From Pseudovibrio sp. M1P-2-3 (GTDB lineage Bacteria > Pseudomonadota > Alphaproteobacteria > Rhizobiales > Stappiaceae), in assembly GCF_031501865.1 (NCBI RefSeq), contig NZ_JARRCW010000001.1:1311001-1375000 (forward strand): 64,000 bases of DNA, written 5' to 3'. Position 1 is the first letter of the stretch. Every line of letters starts with the position of its first letter. The notes under the pieces are model-generated. The model saw only the letters and a program-made list of their open reading frames with translations. It searched no databases and had not been told where the DNA came from. Shown piece by piece: positions 33,130 to 42,488 of this stretch. The position numbers and the translations under genes are program-made.

Positions 33130-33161
33130 TGCCCGAAGTGGGTAGGTAACCTCGGATTTGA

Positions 33162-33196
33162 AAGGGTGCTAACCAATAGATGGTGCACCCTTTTTT
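33162..33196 (+). terminator. Rho-independent terminator
   Basis: AAGGGTGC (33162-33169) and GCACCCTT (33185-33192) form a stem followed by six T residues. It closes a short transcription unit that contains the small frame at 32989-33129. Confidence 0.8.
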
Positions 33197-33250
33197 GACT
33201 TAGAAAGCTTGTGTTTCAAAAAGTCGGACTAGGCTGTATTAGGATGTAGA

Positions 33251-33685
33251 ATGACCCTTCATCTCGTGAAACTCTGTGTTGGCGTGGAAAGCGTTGAGCA
33301 ACTTCAGTCTTACATTGAACAGCGGCAGATACTGGCGCTGGCTGAGGGCCGTTCAGATGCTCAGGTTCACACAACACGTATGGTTCCGACGCGAAGAGAA
33401 GAGATTCTGGACGGAGGATCTCTCTATTGGGTCATCAAAGGCAACATTCAAGCCCGACAAAAAATCATCGACATTCATGCTTATAAGGATGGCGCGGGAA
33501 AGAAGTGCTGCGACATTATTATGGAGCCGCACCTTGTGTTAACGCAGATGAACCCGAGGCGCCCTTTCCAAGGCTGGCGCTACTTGAAAGGGAGTGAGGC
33601 TCCTGCGGATATATCAAGCGCAGTTATTACCGAAGATATTCCAGAGGCTATGCGCCGTGAGCTGCAAAACCTCTGTTTGGTTTAA
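33251..33685 (+). CDS. DUF1489 family protein
   Basis: A 144-residue cytoplasmic protein of the alphaproteobacterial DUF1489 family, starting MTLHLVKLCVGVESVEQL and containing SLYWVIKGNIQARQKI and RPFQGWRYL, which are characteristic. Its function is unknown. It ends 12 bases from the convergent panC stop. Confidence 0.88.
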   Translation: MTLHLVKLCVGVESVEQLQSYIEQRQILALAEGRSDAQVHTTRMVPTRREEILDGGSLYWVIKGNIQARQKIIDIHAYKDGAGKKCCDIIMEPHLVLTQMNPRRPFQGWRYLKGSEAPADISSAVITEDIPEAMRRELQNLCLV

Positions 33686-33697
33686 GAAAACTCCCAG

Positions 33698-34549
33698 TTA
33701 GGTGAGCTCGGCTGGGCAGTTGTCAATGAGGCGGGTTTTTCCTTGCCAGGCAGCCGCTAGAATGCGGCACGGCCGGCCCCGGATCGGTTCTGCGAGCGAA
33801 ATAGAATCCTTAATCTCGAAATAATCCACCCTAAAGCCATTCTCCTCAAGGCTTGTGATCGCGGCTTCTTGAATGCTCCCCCAGCTTTCCCCTCTGGATA
33901 ATGCCGTTTGAGCACTTTGCAGGGCTTTTGGAAGAGCGAGGGCCCGTTGTCTTTCCTCAAGGCTAAGGTAGGTATTTCTAGAAGAAAGAGCGAGGCCGTC
34001 TTCTTCACGTATTGTGGGCGAGCCGATAATTTTGCACGGAATGTTTAAGTCTTGCGCCATGCGCTCTATAACGCGCAGTTGCTGAAAATCTTTCTCCCCA
34101 AAGAGTGCAAAGTCCGGAAGTGCTGCAAGCAGAAGCTTGGAAACGACAACTGCAACACCGGAAAAGAAGTGTGGGCGGTGGTCTGTTTCCAACCCTTGGG
34201 CTGGTCCTGCTAAGGAAATAGACGTTGCAAAGCCCTCGGGGTACATCTCACTGGCATTGGGAATAAAGGCTCCAGTGATGCCTAAAGTAGCGAGTTTTTC
34301 CAGATCAGTTTCTTCTGTCCTTGGGTAAGCATCAAAGTCTTCACCCGGTGCAAACTGCGTGGGATTTACAAAAATAGAGACAACAACATGATCGGCAACT
34401 TTCTTGGCTTCCCGAACAAGCGCCAAATGCCCCTTATGCAACGCTCCCATTGTGGGAACCAGCGCGATGGTCTGGGCTGCTTTGCGGAACGGGGTGAGTG
34501 CCTGTCGCATCTCGTGAATATGACGGAACACGGGTGGGGTCTGGGCCAT
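33698..34549 (-). CDS. panC: Pantothenate synthetase
   Basis: PanC joins pantoate and beta-alanine with ATP in coenzyme A synthesis. The 283-residue product has the nucleotide-binding motifs PTMGALHKGHLAL and, near residue 180, TIREEDGLALSSRNTYLS, which is the KMSKS-like region. VNPTQFAPGEDFDAYPRT is also typical. No panB lies next to it. The panE-like gene at 2746 is far away. Confidence 0.96.
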   Translation of the reverse strand: MAQTPPVFRHIHEMRQALTPFRKAAQTIALVPTMGALHKGHLALVREAKKVADHVVVSIFVNPTQFAPGEDFDAYPRTEETDLEKLATLGITGAFIPNASEMYPEGFATSISLAGPAQGLETDHRPHFFSGVAVVVSKLLLAALPDFALFGEKDFQQLRVIERMAQDLNIPCKIIGSPTIREEDGLALSSRNTYLSLEERQRALALPKALQSAQTALSRGESWGSIQEAAITSLEENGFRVDYFEIKDSISLAEPIRGRPCRILAAAWQGKTRLIDNCPAELT

Positions 34550-34719
34550 GGGAGTGGTCTTTCTCCATAGTTGAGAGTAGTTTTTGTTAGTTTGCTTTTC
34601 TACTAACAGAAAGTCCTGTGAGTATCACTGGGAAATAGGTGGTAGTGTTTGCCTTACATAATCGTGCGACATGTTATGCTAGGATCTTGAGTGAAACAGT
34701 GCGAATAGCGAGGTGGAAG

Positions 34720-35451
34720 ATGAACCGTAAGAAGATACCCACATCTGTATCCTCTCCCTCCAAGCCAGCTGTTTCTTCGGCAAAAGAAGTGTCTGCGTTT
34801 TTGAAACAGGCTCGCAAGGCGACAACTTCGGTGTCTGTAGGTGATATGGGCCGGTTAATCTTTGCGCTGGATGCAACCATGAGCCGCCAGCCGACCTGGG
34901 ATACTGCCTGCCAGCTTCAAGCGGAAATGTTCAAAAGTGCTTCACAGGTGGGGACATTGAGCGTTCAGCTTGTCTATTTCAGAGGGTTTGGCGAGTGCAG
35001 GGCATCGAAGTGGGTTGGGGGTGCTCAGCGTCTTTCCGGTTTAATGCAGGGACTGCAATGTCGCGGTGGTCATACCCAGATTGGCAAGGTCTTCTCACAC
35101 GGCTTGTCAGAGACTCGAAAGCACAAGGTTCAAGCGCTGGTCTATATAGGCGATGCCATGGAGGAGAATGTAGATACTTTGTGTGACAGGGCAGGGCAGC
35201 TTGGAATGCTAGGGGTACCTTTGTTTATATTTCAAGAGGGGGGTGATCCTGTGGCCGAAGAAGCATTTCGTGAGATGGTTCGCCTTACGGGCGGGGTCTA
35301 TCATCGTCTCGACGCCTCCTCCTCTTCCAAATTGAAAGACCTTCTCAGTGCTGTGGGGGCTTATGCAGCAGGAGGAAGAGAAGCTCTTGAAGGTCTTCGT
35401 TTGAAAGGGCATAAAGGGGCGCACTTATTAATTGAAAGTTTTCGCTCCTAA
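34720..35451 (+). CDS. VWA-like domain protein
   Basis: A 243-residue cytoplasmic protein. After a serine-rich 50-residue N-terminus, a von Willebrand A-like fold begins with LIFALDATMSRQPTW, in which DATMS takes the place of the DxSxS metal site. It continues with LSVQLVYFRGFGECRASKW and QALVYIGDAMEEN. The ATG at 34720 follows GGTGGAAG. The J-domain gene starts 14 bases downstream, so the two form an operon. Pairs like this occur in Rhizobiales but I know no function. Confidence 0.78.
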   Translation: MNRKKIPTSVSSPSKPAVSSAKEVSAFLKQARKATTSVSVGDMGRLIFALDATMSRQPTWDTACQLQAEMFKSASQVGTLSVQLVYFRGFGECRASKWVGGAQRLSGLMQGLQCRGGHTQIGKVFSHGLSETRKHKVQALVYIGDAMEENVDTLCDRAGQLGMLGVPLFIFQEGGDPVAEEAFREMVRLTGGVYHRLDASSSSKLKDLLSAVGAYAAGGREALEGLRLKGHKGAHLLIESFRS

Positions 35452-35465
35452 CCCTTAGAGTTAAT

Positions 35466-36188
35466 ATGGCCTATTTAGTGGCAGGTCTGCTGCTCCTTCT
35501 TATCCTCCTTTATGCTGCAGGTACATTTTCAGGTGCCAAGCCAGCTGACATTATCAAACGTGCCAAGGTCTTGCTCGCGATCTGCCTGCTGGCTGTGAGC
35601 GTCGTTCTGGCCTTTACAGGACGATGGGCGGTTGCTGCGCCTATTGCGGCTTTTGCCCTGTCTTTGTTTGGCATTGGCAAGTCGTCACTTTTGAGCAGAT
35701 TTACCAATTTTGCGGGAATAGGGAGTGTGAAGAGCAAAGGCGGAACCTCGTCTGTGCGCACCGCCAGCCTTGATATGGTTTTGGATCACGATACCGGAGA
35801 TCTGGACGGGGAAGTTACACGAGGTGAGCTTCAAGGGCGCACCCTAAGCTCTCTGGATGTTGAGGAGCTTGAGCTATTATGGGCGTCGTTGCGACTGGAG
35901 GCGGATAGCCTTGACCTACTCGAAACATATCTCGACAGCAGGCTCTCCAACTGGCGTGTAAACTTCAAGCCGGATGGAACAGCGGGGCATAGTCAACCGG
36001 CGGGAACGGGAACCTTGACCGAACAGGAGGCCTACAAAGTTCTTGGGCTTTCTCCGGGGGCCAGCGCGGGTGATATCCGCACGGCCCATCGCCGCCTCAT
36101 CAAGCGGGTCCACCCCGACAGTGGCGGATCCGCCTTCCTGGCCTCCAAGCTCAACGAGGCTAAAGATTTGCTTCTCAACAGACATTAA
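35466..36188 (+). CDS. Membrane-anchored J-domain protein
   Basis: A 240-residue protein with N-terminal membrane helices (about residues 2-18 and 33-66) and a C-terminal J domain (about residues 185-240) with EAYKVLGLSPGAS and the HPD motif in KRVHPDSGG. It should recruit a DnaK-type chaperone to the membrane. The middle part is acidic with a J-domain linker. It is cotranscribed with the VWA-like gene. It resembles DjlA/TIM14-like proteins in layout. Confidence 0.85.
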   Translation: MAYLVAGLLLLLILLYAAGTFSGAKPADIIKRAKVLLAICLLAVSVVLAFTGRWAVAAPIAAFALSLFGIGKSSLLSRFTNFAGIGSVKSKGGTSSVRTASLDMVLDHDTGDLDGEVTRGELQGRTLSSLDVEELELLWASLRLEADSLDLLETYLDSRLSNWRVNFKPDGTAGHSQPAGTGTLTEQEAYKVLGLSPGASAGDIRTAHRRLIKRVHPDSGGSAFLASKLNEAKDLLLNRH

Positions 36189-36206
36189 CAATCACCGATA
36201 CGCAAG

Positions 36207-37883
36207 TTACTGATAAACGGCATAACATGAATATTTGGCCTGTTTCAAAGAGGAACAGGCATTCCAAGCCGCAGTTTTGGTTTCAAAGCCGGAAAACCGG
36301 GCGCGGTATAAGGTCTGGTTGTTTTTGCTTGTTACAGGCTGGGTGTAGAGTATGTAGTCTTCCAAAGCATTTCCGGTTGCAGCTTTAGCCTCCTGCAAAA
36401 GAGCAAGAGCCTTTTCCTTGGAATCGCTTGCGGAAATTTGAACCTGCCATCCTTGCTGTTCAGGTTTTACCTCTGCTTGGGTGGCTTTTTCCTTTTTAAC
36501 TGCAGGCGCCGATACGGCTTCAACAGGTGCTGACGCAGTTTTGACAGGAGCAGGCGTGGCCTCTGCCGGTTCTGACACGGCTTTGACAGGTGCTGGGACT
36601 TGCTCAACGGAAGCAGTCACAATTTCCTTGGCTTCCTCAAGGGGAGGGAGTGGCTGGGCCGCTGGACGAATTGGTTGGATTGCAACCGTCTTTACAAGGA
36701 TTGGTTCAGTTACCGGAGTTGTCTTTGGCTCGCGCTTGGCGGGCGTTGCAGTAACCTCTGCGGTTGTTTTAGGCAATATTGGTGTGGTTTGCTTCAAGTC
36801 CTGCACCGGTTTTTGATCTTTTCTTGGCAAATTTGTAGCAGTTACAACTGGCGCAAGGGAGTTCCGGTTTTCAAGCAAGCTTGCAATGGCATCGACTGGC
36901 TTTGAAGGAGGAAGCGAGCCTTCCGCGGGCTTGGCATAGGCAAGAAGCGGCGGTGTTTCCATCGCAATTTGTGTGAAGCCCGGTTTACCCACAGGCAATG
37001 CATTCGTGTAGGCGCTCCGATCAGGTGTGGTGGTGCGCGCCACAAGGAGAGGGGCGGTCCTGCGTCCTCTTGAAGCTTTGGGCATGTACCTGCTGATCAG
37101 TTTAACCATTTGCGCGTCACGGCTTTTACCGGTGCGCCCGCCTAAAACCACTGCAACAATATGGCGTCTGTCCCGCTTGACGTTGGTGACCAGATTAAAG
37201 CCGGAGGCACGGGTGTAACCGGTTTTGATGCCATCAACGCCGCGCACGGTTCCCAGCAACCGGTTGTGGTTGCCAAGGCGCTTTTTGCCGTAGGTATAAG
37301 AGCGGGTATTGAAATATTTATAGTACTTTGGAAAGCGGTCCTGAATGGCGCGGCCCAGCATAGCAAGATCGTAGGCCGTGGTGACTTGCGAGCGGTTCGG
37401 CAGACCATGCGGGTTTTTGAAGGTTGTATTCTTCATCCCGATGCTGCGCGCAGTCGCTGTCATGCGGCGCGCAAAGGCCGCTTCACTTCCCGAAATGTGC
37501 TCGGCAATAACCGTAGAGGCATCATTGGCGGATTTGGTTACAAGGGCGTAGATGGCATCTTTCACACGCAGTGTTCCGCCCGCTTTTAAATAAAGCTTTG
37601 TCGGGGGACGGCCCGAGGCGTATTTTGAAACCCGCATGCGTGTACTAAGGCTCATACGCCGTGCCTCAAGCTCTTCAAACAGAACGTAGAGGGTCATGAT
37701 CTTAGTGGTTGATGCGGGGAACCGTTTGGCATGCGCGTTTTGTGAATAGAGGACCTTCCCGGTCTTCGCATCAACAACAATACCGGCATACTTGGGATTC
37801 GCTTCAGCTGCCCCGATCATGAACAAGCTTGCCAGTGCGAGCATTAAAAATGCAGCAATTACCTGTGAAACTTGTTTAAACAT
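36207..37883 (-). CDS. D-alanyl-D-alanine carboxypeptidase with SPOR domain
   Basis: A penicillin-binding protein of peptidase family S11, which trims peptidoglycan pentapeptides in the periplasm. A signal peptide covers about the first 28 residues from the ATG at 37883, ending GAAEA. The active-site motifs are STTK, SAND and KTG (GIKTGYTR). A long linker of P, V, A and K repeats (VSEPAEATPAPVKTASAP) leads to a C-terminal SPOR domain that begins QGWQVQISASDSKEKA and binds denuded glycan at the septum. Upstream in-frame ATGs as far as 37934 exist, and the start is not certain. Confidence 0.93.
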   Translation of the reverse strand: MFKQVSQVIAAFLMLALASLFMIGAAEANPKYAGIVVDAKTGKVLYSQNAHAKRFPASTTKIMTLYVLFEELEARRMSLSTRMRVSKYASGRPPTKLYLKAGGTLRVKDAIYALVTKSANDASTVIAEHISGSEAAFARRMTATARSIGMKNTTFKNPHGLPNRSQVTTAYDLAMLGRAIQDRFPKYYKYFNTRSYTYGKKRLGNHNRLLGTVRGVDGIKTGYTRASGFNLVTNVKRDRRHIVAVVLGGRTGKSRDAQMVKLISRYMPKASRGRRTAPLLVARTTTPDRSAYTNALPVGKPGFTQIAMETPPLLAYAKPAEGSLPPSKPVDAIASLLENRNSLAPVVTATNLPRKDQKPVQDLKQTTPILPKTTAEVTATPAKREPKTTPVTEPILVKTVAIQPIRPAAQPLPPLEEAKEIVTASVEQVPAPVKAVSEPAEATPAPVKTASAPVEAVSAPAVKKEKATQAEVKPEQQGWQVQISASDSKEKALALLQEAKAATGNALEDYILYTQPVTSKNNQTLYRARFSGFETKTAAWNACSSLKQAKYSCYAVYQ

Positions 37884-38292
37884 CTTCAATGGCCCAAAGA
37901 CACGCAGACCCATCAATACTCGCCCCATCATCAACTGTTATGCATCACTTCACCCGCCAAAAAACTGGCAGCTTCTGCTGAAACACGAGCGGTTAGGCTC
38001 AATGCTCTTACGTTCCGATTACAGGAAGGCTCCCCAGCAGCTTCTTAACTCACAATGACGCAGACGCAGTTACGAATGTGTAAATACAAAACATCATTTC
38101 CGAGATTTTTTCTACTTAACAGATCTTTAAGAAACACTCTAGAGACCCTAGGTATTATTGCATTGCGAAATTGTGTTGACTTTCATTGTGCAATGCACCA
38201 AAGTACGTAGCGTTAATTCTAACGCCATTTATATTAGGCGGGGGATGTTTGACAGCGCGGTTAAAAGACTGCTGACGGACGAGGGTATCTAC
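37884..38292. other. Divergent region, carboxypeptidase / phasin
   Basis: About 400 bases that hold both promoters. A perfect dyad TGCATTGC/GCAATGCA at 38159-38197 with a TTGACT -35-like element between the arms marks the phasin promoter. The 38050-38150 part shows no feature. Confidence 0.5.
38159..38197 (+). promoter_or_regulatory. Phasin promoter with dyad, candidate PhaR site
   Basis: TGCATTGC (38159-38166) and GCAATGCA (38190-38197) are exact complements, with TTGACT at 38176-38181 between them. TGC-rich dyads of this type are known at phasin promoters under the PhaR repressor in alphaproteobacteria. Assignment to PhaR is inference. Confidence 0.5.
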
Positions 38293-38625
38293 ATGATCAT
38301 TGGAATAGAGAATATGCAGAAACTCGGCAAAGACAACATGGAGCTCGCCATGCAGAGCTTCGGGGCCATGACAAAAGGCCTGCAAGCGATCAGTGCCGAA
38401 GTCGCCGACTACTCCAAAAAGTCCGTTGAGCAAAGTGGCTCGGCGATGGAGAAAGTCGTATCAGCCAAATCGCTCGACAAGGCGTTTGAAGCCCAAAGCG
38501 AGTTTGCGAAAAGCTCCTACGAAGAACTCGTTGGGGAAATGACTAAGCTTAGCGAAATGTATGCCGATCTTGCAAAGGACGTATACAAGCCGTTTGAAGG
38601 TGTCATGCCCAAATCCGGCAGTTAA
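38293..38625 (+). CDS. Phasin family protein
   Basis: A 110-residue, almost wholly helical protein of the phasin family, which coats polyhydroxyalkanoate granules. It shows amphipathic repeats such as MELAMQSFGAMTKGLQAISAEV and AFEAQSEFAKSSYEELVGEM. The ATG at 38293 follows GAGGGT. A terminator follows and a likely PhaR-type dyad precedes the gene. Confidence 0.88.
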   Translation: MIIGIENMQKLGKDNMELAMQSFGAMTKGLQAISAEVADYSKKSVEQSGSAMEKVVSAKSLDKAFEAQSEFAKSSYEELVGEMTKLSEMYADLAKDVYKPFEGVMPKSGS

Positions 38626-38653
38626 CTTTCTTGGGTTAATTTAATTTATTTTA

Positions 38654-38688
38654 GGCCCGCAGTAATTACTGCGGGCCTTTTCTTTTTT
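38654..38688 (+). terminator. Rho-independent terminator of the phasin gene
   Basis: A perfect 24-base palindrome with 12-base arms GGCCCGCAGTAA/TTACTGCGGGCC (38654-38677) followed by a T-rich tail TTTTCTTTTTT. Confidence 0.88.
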
Positions 38689-39179
38689 ACCACGAATTTT
38701 GAGGTGCGCTAAACAGTTTCAGCCAGTAGCGCTGTCGCCGCTTCACTTTCAATTTTTCACCCAAAAGTTGTTCAAGAAGCTGGACGGGAGAAAAAACAAT
38801 TGTTGCGTTGTTGTTTGCGTGTCCCGCAATGACTAACTATTATAAAAGAAATTTTGTAAATTGAGACAGCGCACTAAGCAGGTAAATGGTGTCGTGTGCA
38901 CATGAGTGGCATGAGTTGCAGCTGCATTTCAATGGCTATGGTATACAAGGGGAAACCATGAGGCTAGAGGTCGTAGAAGATCCTCAAAAACGCTCGTTAG
39001 ATGACGTGAAAAGGGAAGAAGGAGGCGCAGTAACTCCTTCTTTAAGGGCATCAGGATATTCAAACATACAAACGCCCTTTCGGCTCCGCCCAGTACAAAT
39101 TCCCCCTTTATATTCGGGGGGATTATGTTTAAATACTATAAAGTCATCTTCCGTATATTTGGAAGGGCAGAAAGAAACT
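38689..39179. other. Region upstream of clpS with an open in-frame extension
   Basis: About 490 bases. The clpS frame is open upstream as far as 38886 (98 extra codons), but this extension has no family resemblance and known ClpS proteins begin near the ATG at 39180. A frame on the minus strand (38984-39289) overlaps it and is also unsupported. The part around 38810-38870 is AT-rich and may hold the promoter. Confidence 0.45.
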
Positions 39180-39509
39180 ATGGGCAGCGGCATCGGACCG
39201 GATGATGGTGATGATGGCGGAACGATAACGATAACCAGGACCAGGCCCAAAATAAAAAGGCCCAGCCTATATCGTGTCCTGCTGCTCAACGATGACTACA
39301 CTCCCATGGAGTTTGTCATTCATGTTGTTGAACGGTTTTTCCATAAGGGCCGAGAGGATGCAACACGGATTATGCTTCATGTCCACCATCACGGCGTCGG
39401 AGAATGCGGCGTTTTTACGTACGAAGTGGCTGAGACGAAAGTCACACAAGTTATGGATTTCGCCCGGAAACATCAACATCCATTGCAATGCGTTATGGAG
39501 AAAAAGTAG
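39180..39509 (+). CDS. clpS: ATP-dependent Clp protease adaptor ClpS
   Basis: ClpS delivers N-end-rule substrates to ClpAP. The 109-residue product has a flexible acidic N-terminus and the core [40 protein letters not shown] and [13 protein letters not shown], which form the N-degron pocket and the ClpA-binding face. The ATG at 39180 gives the standard length. clpA starts 12 bases downstream. Confidence 0.94.
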   Translation: MGSGIGPDDGDDGGTITITRTRPKIKRPSLYRVLLLNDDYTPMEFVIHVVERFFHKGREDATRIMLHVHHHGVGECGVFTYEVAETKVTQVMDFARKHQHPLQCVMEKK

Positions 39510-39521
39510 AAGGGGGCGCCT

Positions 39522-41945
39522 GTGCCGTCATTTTCCCGCAGTTTAGAAAAAGCTCTCCATCAGGCTCTGGCTTTCGCCAACGAGCGCCATCAAGAGTATG
39601 CAACTTTGGAGCACCTGCTCCTTGCACTTATTGATGATCAGGATTCTGCTGCAGTCATGCGTGCTTGCAATGTAGATTTGGACCAGCTGCGCAAAAATAT
39701 TGTAGAGTATATTGATACCGAGCTGGAAAGCTTGGTGATGGATGGAGATGACGATTCTAAACCGACTGCAGGTTTCCAGAGGGTCATCCAACGTGCTGTA
39801 ATTCATGTTCAATCTTCCGGGCGTGAAGAAGTGACCGGAGCCAATGTTCTCGTGGCAATTTTTGCCGAGCGGGAAAGCCATGCCGCTTACTTCCTGCAAG
39901 AGCAGGATATGACCCGCTACGACGCGGTTAATTATATTTCCCACGGTATTGCTAAGCGTCCAGGTACATCTGATTCAAAACCGGTGCGCGGTGTCGAGGA
40001 AGATGAAGATTCAGATATGGATATTCCTGAGGGGCTTGCAGGGACGTCTTCGGAAGGGAATAAGCGCAAAACAGATGCACTGGAAGCTTATTGCGTTAAT
40101 CTGAATGAAAAAGCATTTTCCGGAAAGATTGATCCTCTGATCGGTCGTACCAAGGAGATCTCGAGAACAATCCAGATTCTGTGCCGCCGAGCTAAAAATA
40201 ACCCGCTTTATGTTGGCGACCCTGGGGTTGGTAAAACGGCCATTGCTGAAGGCCTCGCCCGCCGGATCGTAGTGGGTGATGTTCCTGAGGTTCTTAAAGA
40301 CGCGACGATCTTTTCGCTGGATATGGGCTCGTTACTTGCGGGAACCCGTTACCGCGGAGATTTTGAGGAGCGCTTGAAGCAGGTCGTCAAGGAAATTGAG
40401 GACTACCCCGGTGCCGTTATGTTTATCGACGAGATACATACGGTAATCGGTGCCGGAGCCACATCAGGCGGGGCAATGGATGCTTCCAACCTGCTGAAAC
40501 CTGCACTGGCCTCTGGGACAATCCGCTGCATTGGCTCAACCACCTATAAGGAATATCGCCAGTTCTTCGAAAAAGACCGCGCTCTTGTGCGCCGGTTCCA
40601 GAAAGTGGATGTGCATGAGCCATCCATTCCAGATGCGATCAGCATTCTAAAAGGCTTGAAGCCATATTTCGAAGAGTTCCATAAGATTAAGTATACCCAT
40701 GACGCGATCCGTTCTGCGGTTGAGTTGTCGGCGCGTTATCTCACAGACCGGAAACTACCCGATAAAGCCATTGATGTTATCGATGAATCGGGTGCTTCGC
40801 AGATGCTGGTTCCTGAAGGAAAACGGCGTAAAACCATTGGCGTCAAGGAGATTGAGGCAACCATCGCAACGATGGCCCGGATACCACCTAAAACGGTTTC
40901 CAAGGATGATACGGAAGTCCTGTCCAATCTGACCAACAGCTTGAGACGGGTTGTTTATGGGCAAGATGGTGCCATTGAAGCCTTGTCTGCGGCCATCAAA
41001 CTGGCTCGCGCTGGTTTGCGTGAACCGGATAAGCCTATCGGGTCCTACTTGTTCTCCGGCCCAACTGGTGTGGGTAAAACGGAAGTTGCCCGTCAGCTTG
41101 CATCCACACTTGGTGTGGAGCTGATCCGCTTTGACATGTCCGAGTATATGGAACGTCACACGGTTTCCCGCTTGATCGGCGCTCCTCCCGGGTATGTGGG
41201 ATTTGATCAAGGCGGTTTGCTTACCGATGGTGTTGACCAGCACCCGCACTGTGTGCTGCTGCTTGATGAGATTGAAAAAGCCCATCCTGATCTGTTCAAC
41301 ATTTTGTTGCAGGTTATGGATCACGGCAAACTCACAGATCACAATGGCAAGCAGGTGGATTTCAGGAATGTCATCTTGATTATGACCACCAATGCCGGAG
41401 CCTCCGATATGGCCCGAGCGCCTATGGGCTTTAGCCAGATTGCCAGAGAAGGCGATGATCTGGAGGCTATAAACAGGCTGTTTACTCCAGAGTTTAGAAA
41501 CCGGCTCGATGCCATCATTCCGTTCTCTAATCTTGATACGGAAGTCATTCATAAGGTTGTCGAGAAATTTGTCATTCAGCTTGAGGCACAGCTGGCCGAG
41601 CGCAATGTTACGTTTGAGTTGACGGAGGAGGCTGTCGCCTGGCTCTCGGAAAAAGGATATGATCGCCAAATGGGTGCAAGGCCTCTCGGCCGTGTCATTC
41701 AAGAGCATATCAAGAAACCGCTGGCCGACGAAGTGCTGTTCGGGAAGTTGAAGAAGGGCGGTACTGTTAAAGTGTCAGTCTCCGAAGATCTGGAGGGACT
41801 GCTTCTGGAAACGGTGGAGGATAAGCCTGTTACAGAAAACACGCCTCCTGCAAAGAAAACCGCAACCAAGCCTAAGACCCGTTCGGTTCCCTCTATTGGG
41901 AAAAAGGCGGAAAAAGACGTCAAGGAAGAACCCATGAGGGATTAA
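39522..41945 (+). CDS. clpA: ATP-dependent Clp protease ATP-binding subunit ClpA
   Basis: The AAA+ unfoldase of the ClpAP protease, 807 residues. An N-terminal Clp repeat domain ([18 protein letters not shown]) binds ClpS. Two AAA modules follow, with Walker A lysines at K238 ([10 protein letters not shown]) and K519 ([10 protein letters not shown]), and Walker B motifs VMFIDEIHT and [11 protein letters not shown]. The C-terminal tail after about residue 760 is rich in K, T and P. The start is GTG at 39522. The usual linkage to clpS is kept. Confidence 0.97.
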   Translation: MPSFSRSLEKALHQALAFANERHQEYATLEHLLLALIDDQDSAAVMRACNVDLDQLRKNIVEYIDTELESLVMDGDDDSKPTAGFQRVIQRAVIHVQSSGREEVTGANVLVAIFAERESHAAYFLQEQDMTRYDAVNYISHGIAKRPGTSDSKPVRGVEEDEDSDMDIPEGLAGTSSEGNKRKTDALEAYCVNLNEKAFSGKIDPLIGRTKEISRTIQILCRRAKNNPLYVGDPGVGKTAIAEGLARRIVVGDVPEVLKDATIFSLDMGSLLAGTRYRGDFEERLKQVVKEIEDYPGAVMFIDEIHTVIGAGATSGGAMDASNLLKPALASGTIRCIGSTTYKEYRQFFEKDRALVRRFQKVDVHEPSIPDAISILKGLKPYFEEFHKIKYTHDAIRSAVELSARYLTDRKLPDKAIDVIDESGASQMLVPEGKRRKTIGVKEIEATIATMARIPPKTVSKDDTEVLSNLTNSLRRVVYGQDGAIEALSAAIKLARAGLREPDKPIGSYLFSGPTGVGKTEVARQLASTLGVELIRFDMSEYMERHTVSRLIGAPPGYVGFDQGGLLTDGVDQHPHCVLLLDEIEKAHPDLFNILLQVMDHGKLTDHNGKQVDFRNVILIMTTNAGASDMARAPMGFSQIAREGDDLEAINRLFTPEFRNRLDAIIPFSNLDTEVIHKVVEKFVIQLEAQLAERNVTFELTEEAVAWLSEKGYDRQMGARPLGRVIQEHIKKPLADEVLFGKLKKGGTVKVSVSEDLEGLLLETVEDKPVTENTPPAKKTATKPKTRSVPSIGKKAEKDVKEEPMRD

Positions 41946-41969
41946 TTCCCTAGCAGGAACAAAACGTTG

Positions 41970-42005
41970 AGGCCGGTACTTCGTGTGCCGGCCTTTTGTC
42001 TTTTT
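41970..42005 (+). terminator. Rho-independent terminator of clpSA
   Basis: AGGCCGG...CCGGCCT arms around TACTTCGTGTG (41970-41993), followed by TTTTGTCTTTTT. Confidence 0.82.
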
Positions 42006-42112
42006 ATTTGCAATTCTGCGATGCGAAGGTGTTGTTTTATAATCTCTAGATGAAGTAGCATCATTGCAGCATTTTATTGCGCTTAAAAACTAAAACGGGG
42101 AAGGGGATTAGG

Positions 42113-42466
42113 ATGATTACTGGGAGCTGTCACTGCGGTGCGGTAAAATTTGAACTGGATATGGAACCGGAGTGGTTGACCGAGTGTAACTGCAGTGCCT
42201 GTCGGAAAATGGGAACAGTTTGGGCCCATGCTGAGTTGGATAAAATCAAGATAATATCAGAGCCGGATGCTACGCTATCCTATCAATGGGGAGATCATAC
42301 TCTAGAGTTTCATAGCTGTAAGACATGTGGTTGCACCTCGCACTGGTCTCCGCTTGGAGAGGGAAACAGGATGGCTGTGAATATGAAACTTACCGAACTG
42401 GATGAGGTTTCCCGTCACAAGATTCGCCATTTTGACGGCGCAGATACATGGCGCTATCTGGATTAA
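42113..42466 (+). CDS. GFA (CENP-V/Mss4-like) family protein
   Basis: A 117-residue zinc-binding protein of the glutathione-dependent formaldehyde-activating enzyme family. Cysteine pairs sit in SCHCGAVKF, ECNCSACRK and SCKTCGCTSHW, the pattern of the GFA fold. Few members have a proven reaction, so the substrate is open. The ATG at 42113 follows GGGGAAGGGG. The HAD hydrolase gene starts 22 bases downstream. Confidence 0.88.
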   Translation: MITGSCHCGAVKFELDMEPEWLTECNCSACRKMGTVWAHAELDKIKIISEPDATLSYQWGDHTLEFHSCKTCGCTSHWSPLGEGNRMAVNMKLTELDEVSRHKIRHFDGADTWRYLD

Positions 42467-42488
42467 GACAGTCGGTTCCAAAGGCATC

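Noticed and set aside
38984-39289. 101-codon minus-strand frame over the clpS start
   Set aside because: It overlaps the ClpS coding region and has no ribosome site or family match.
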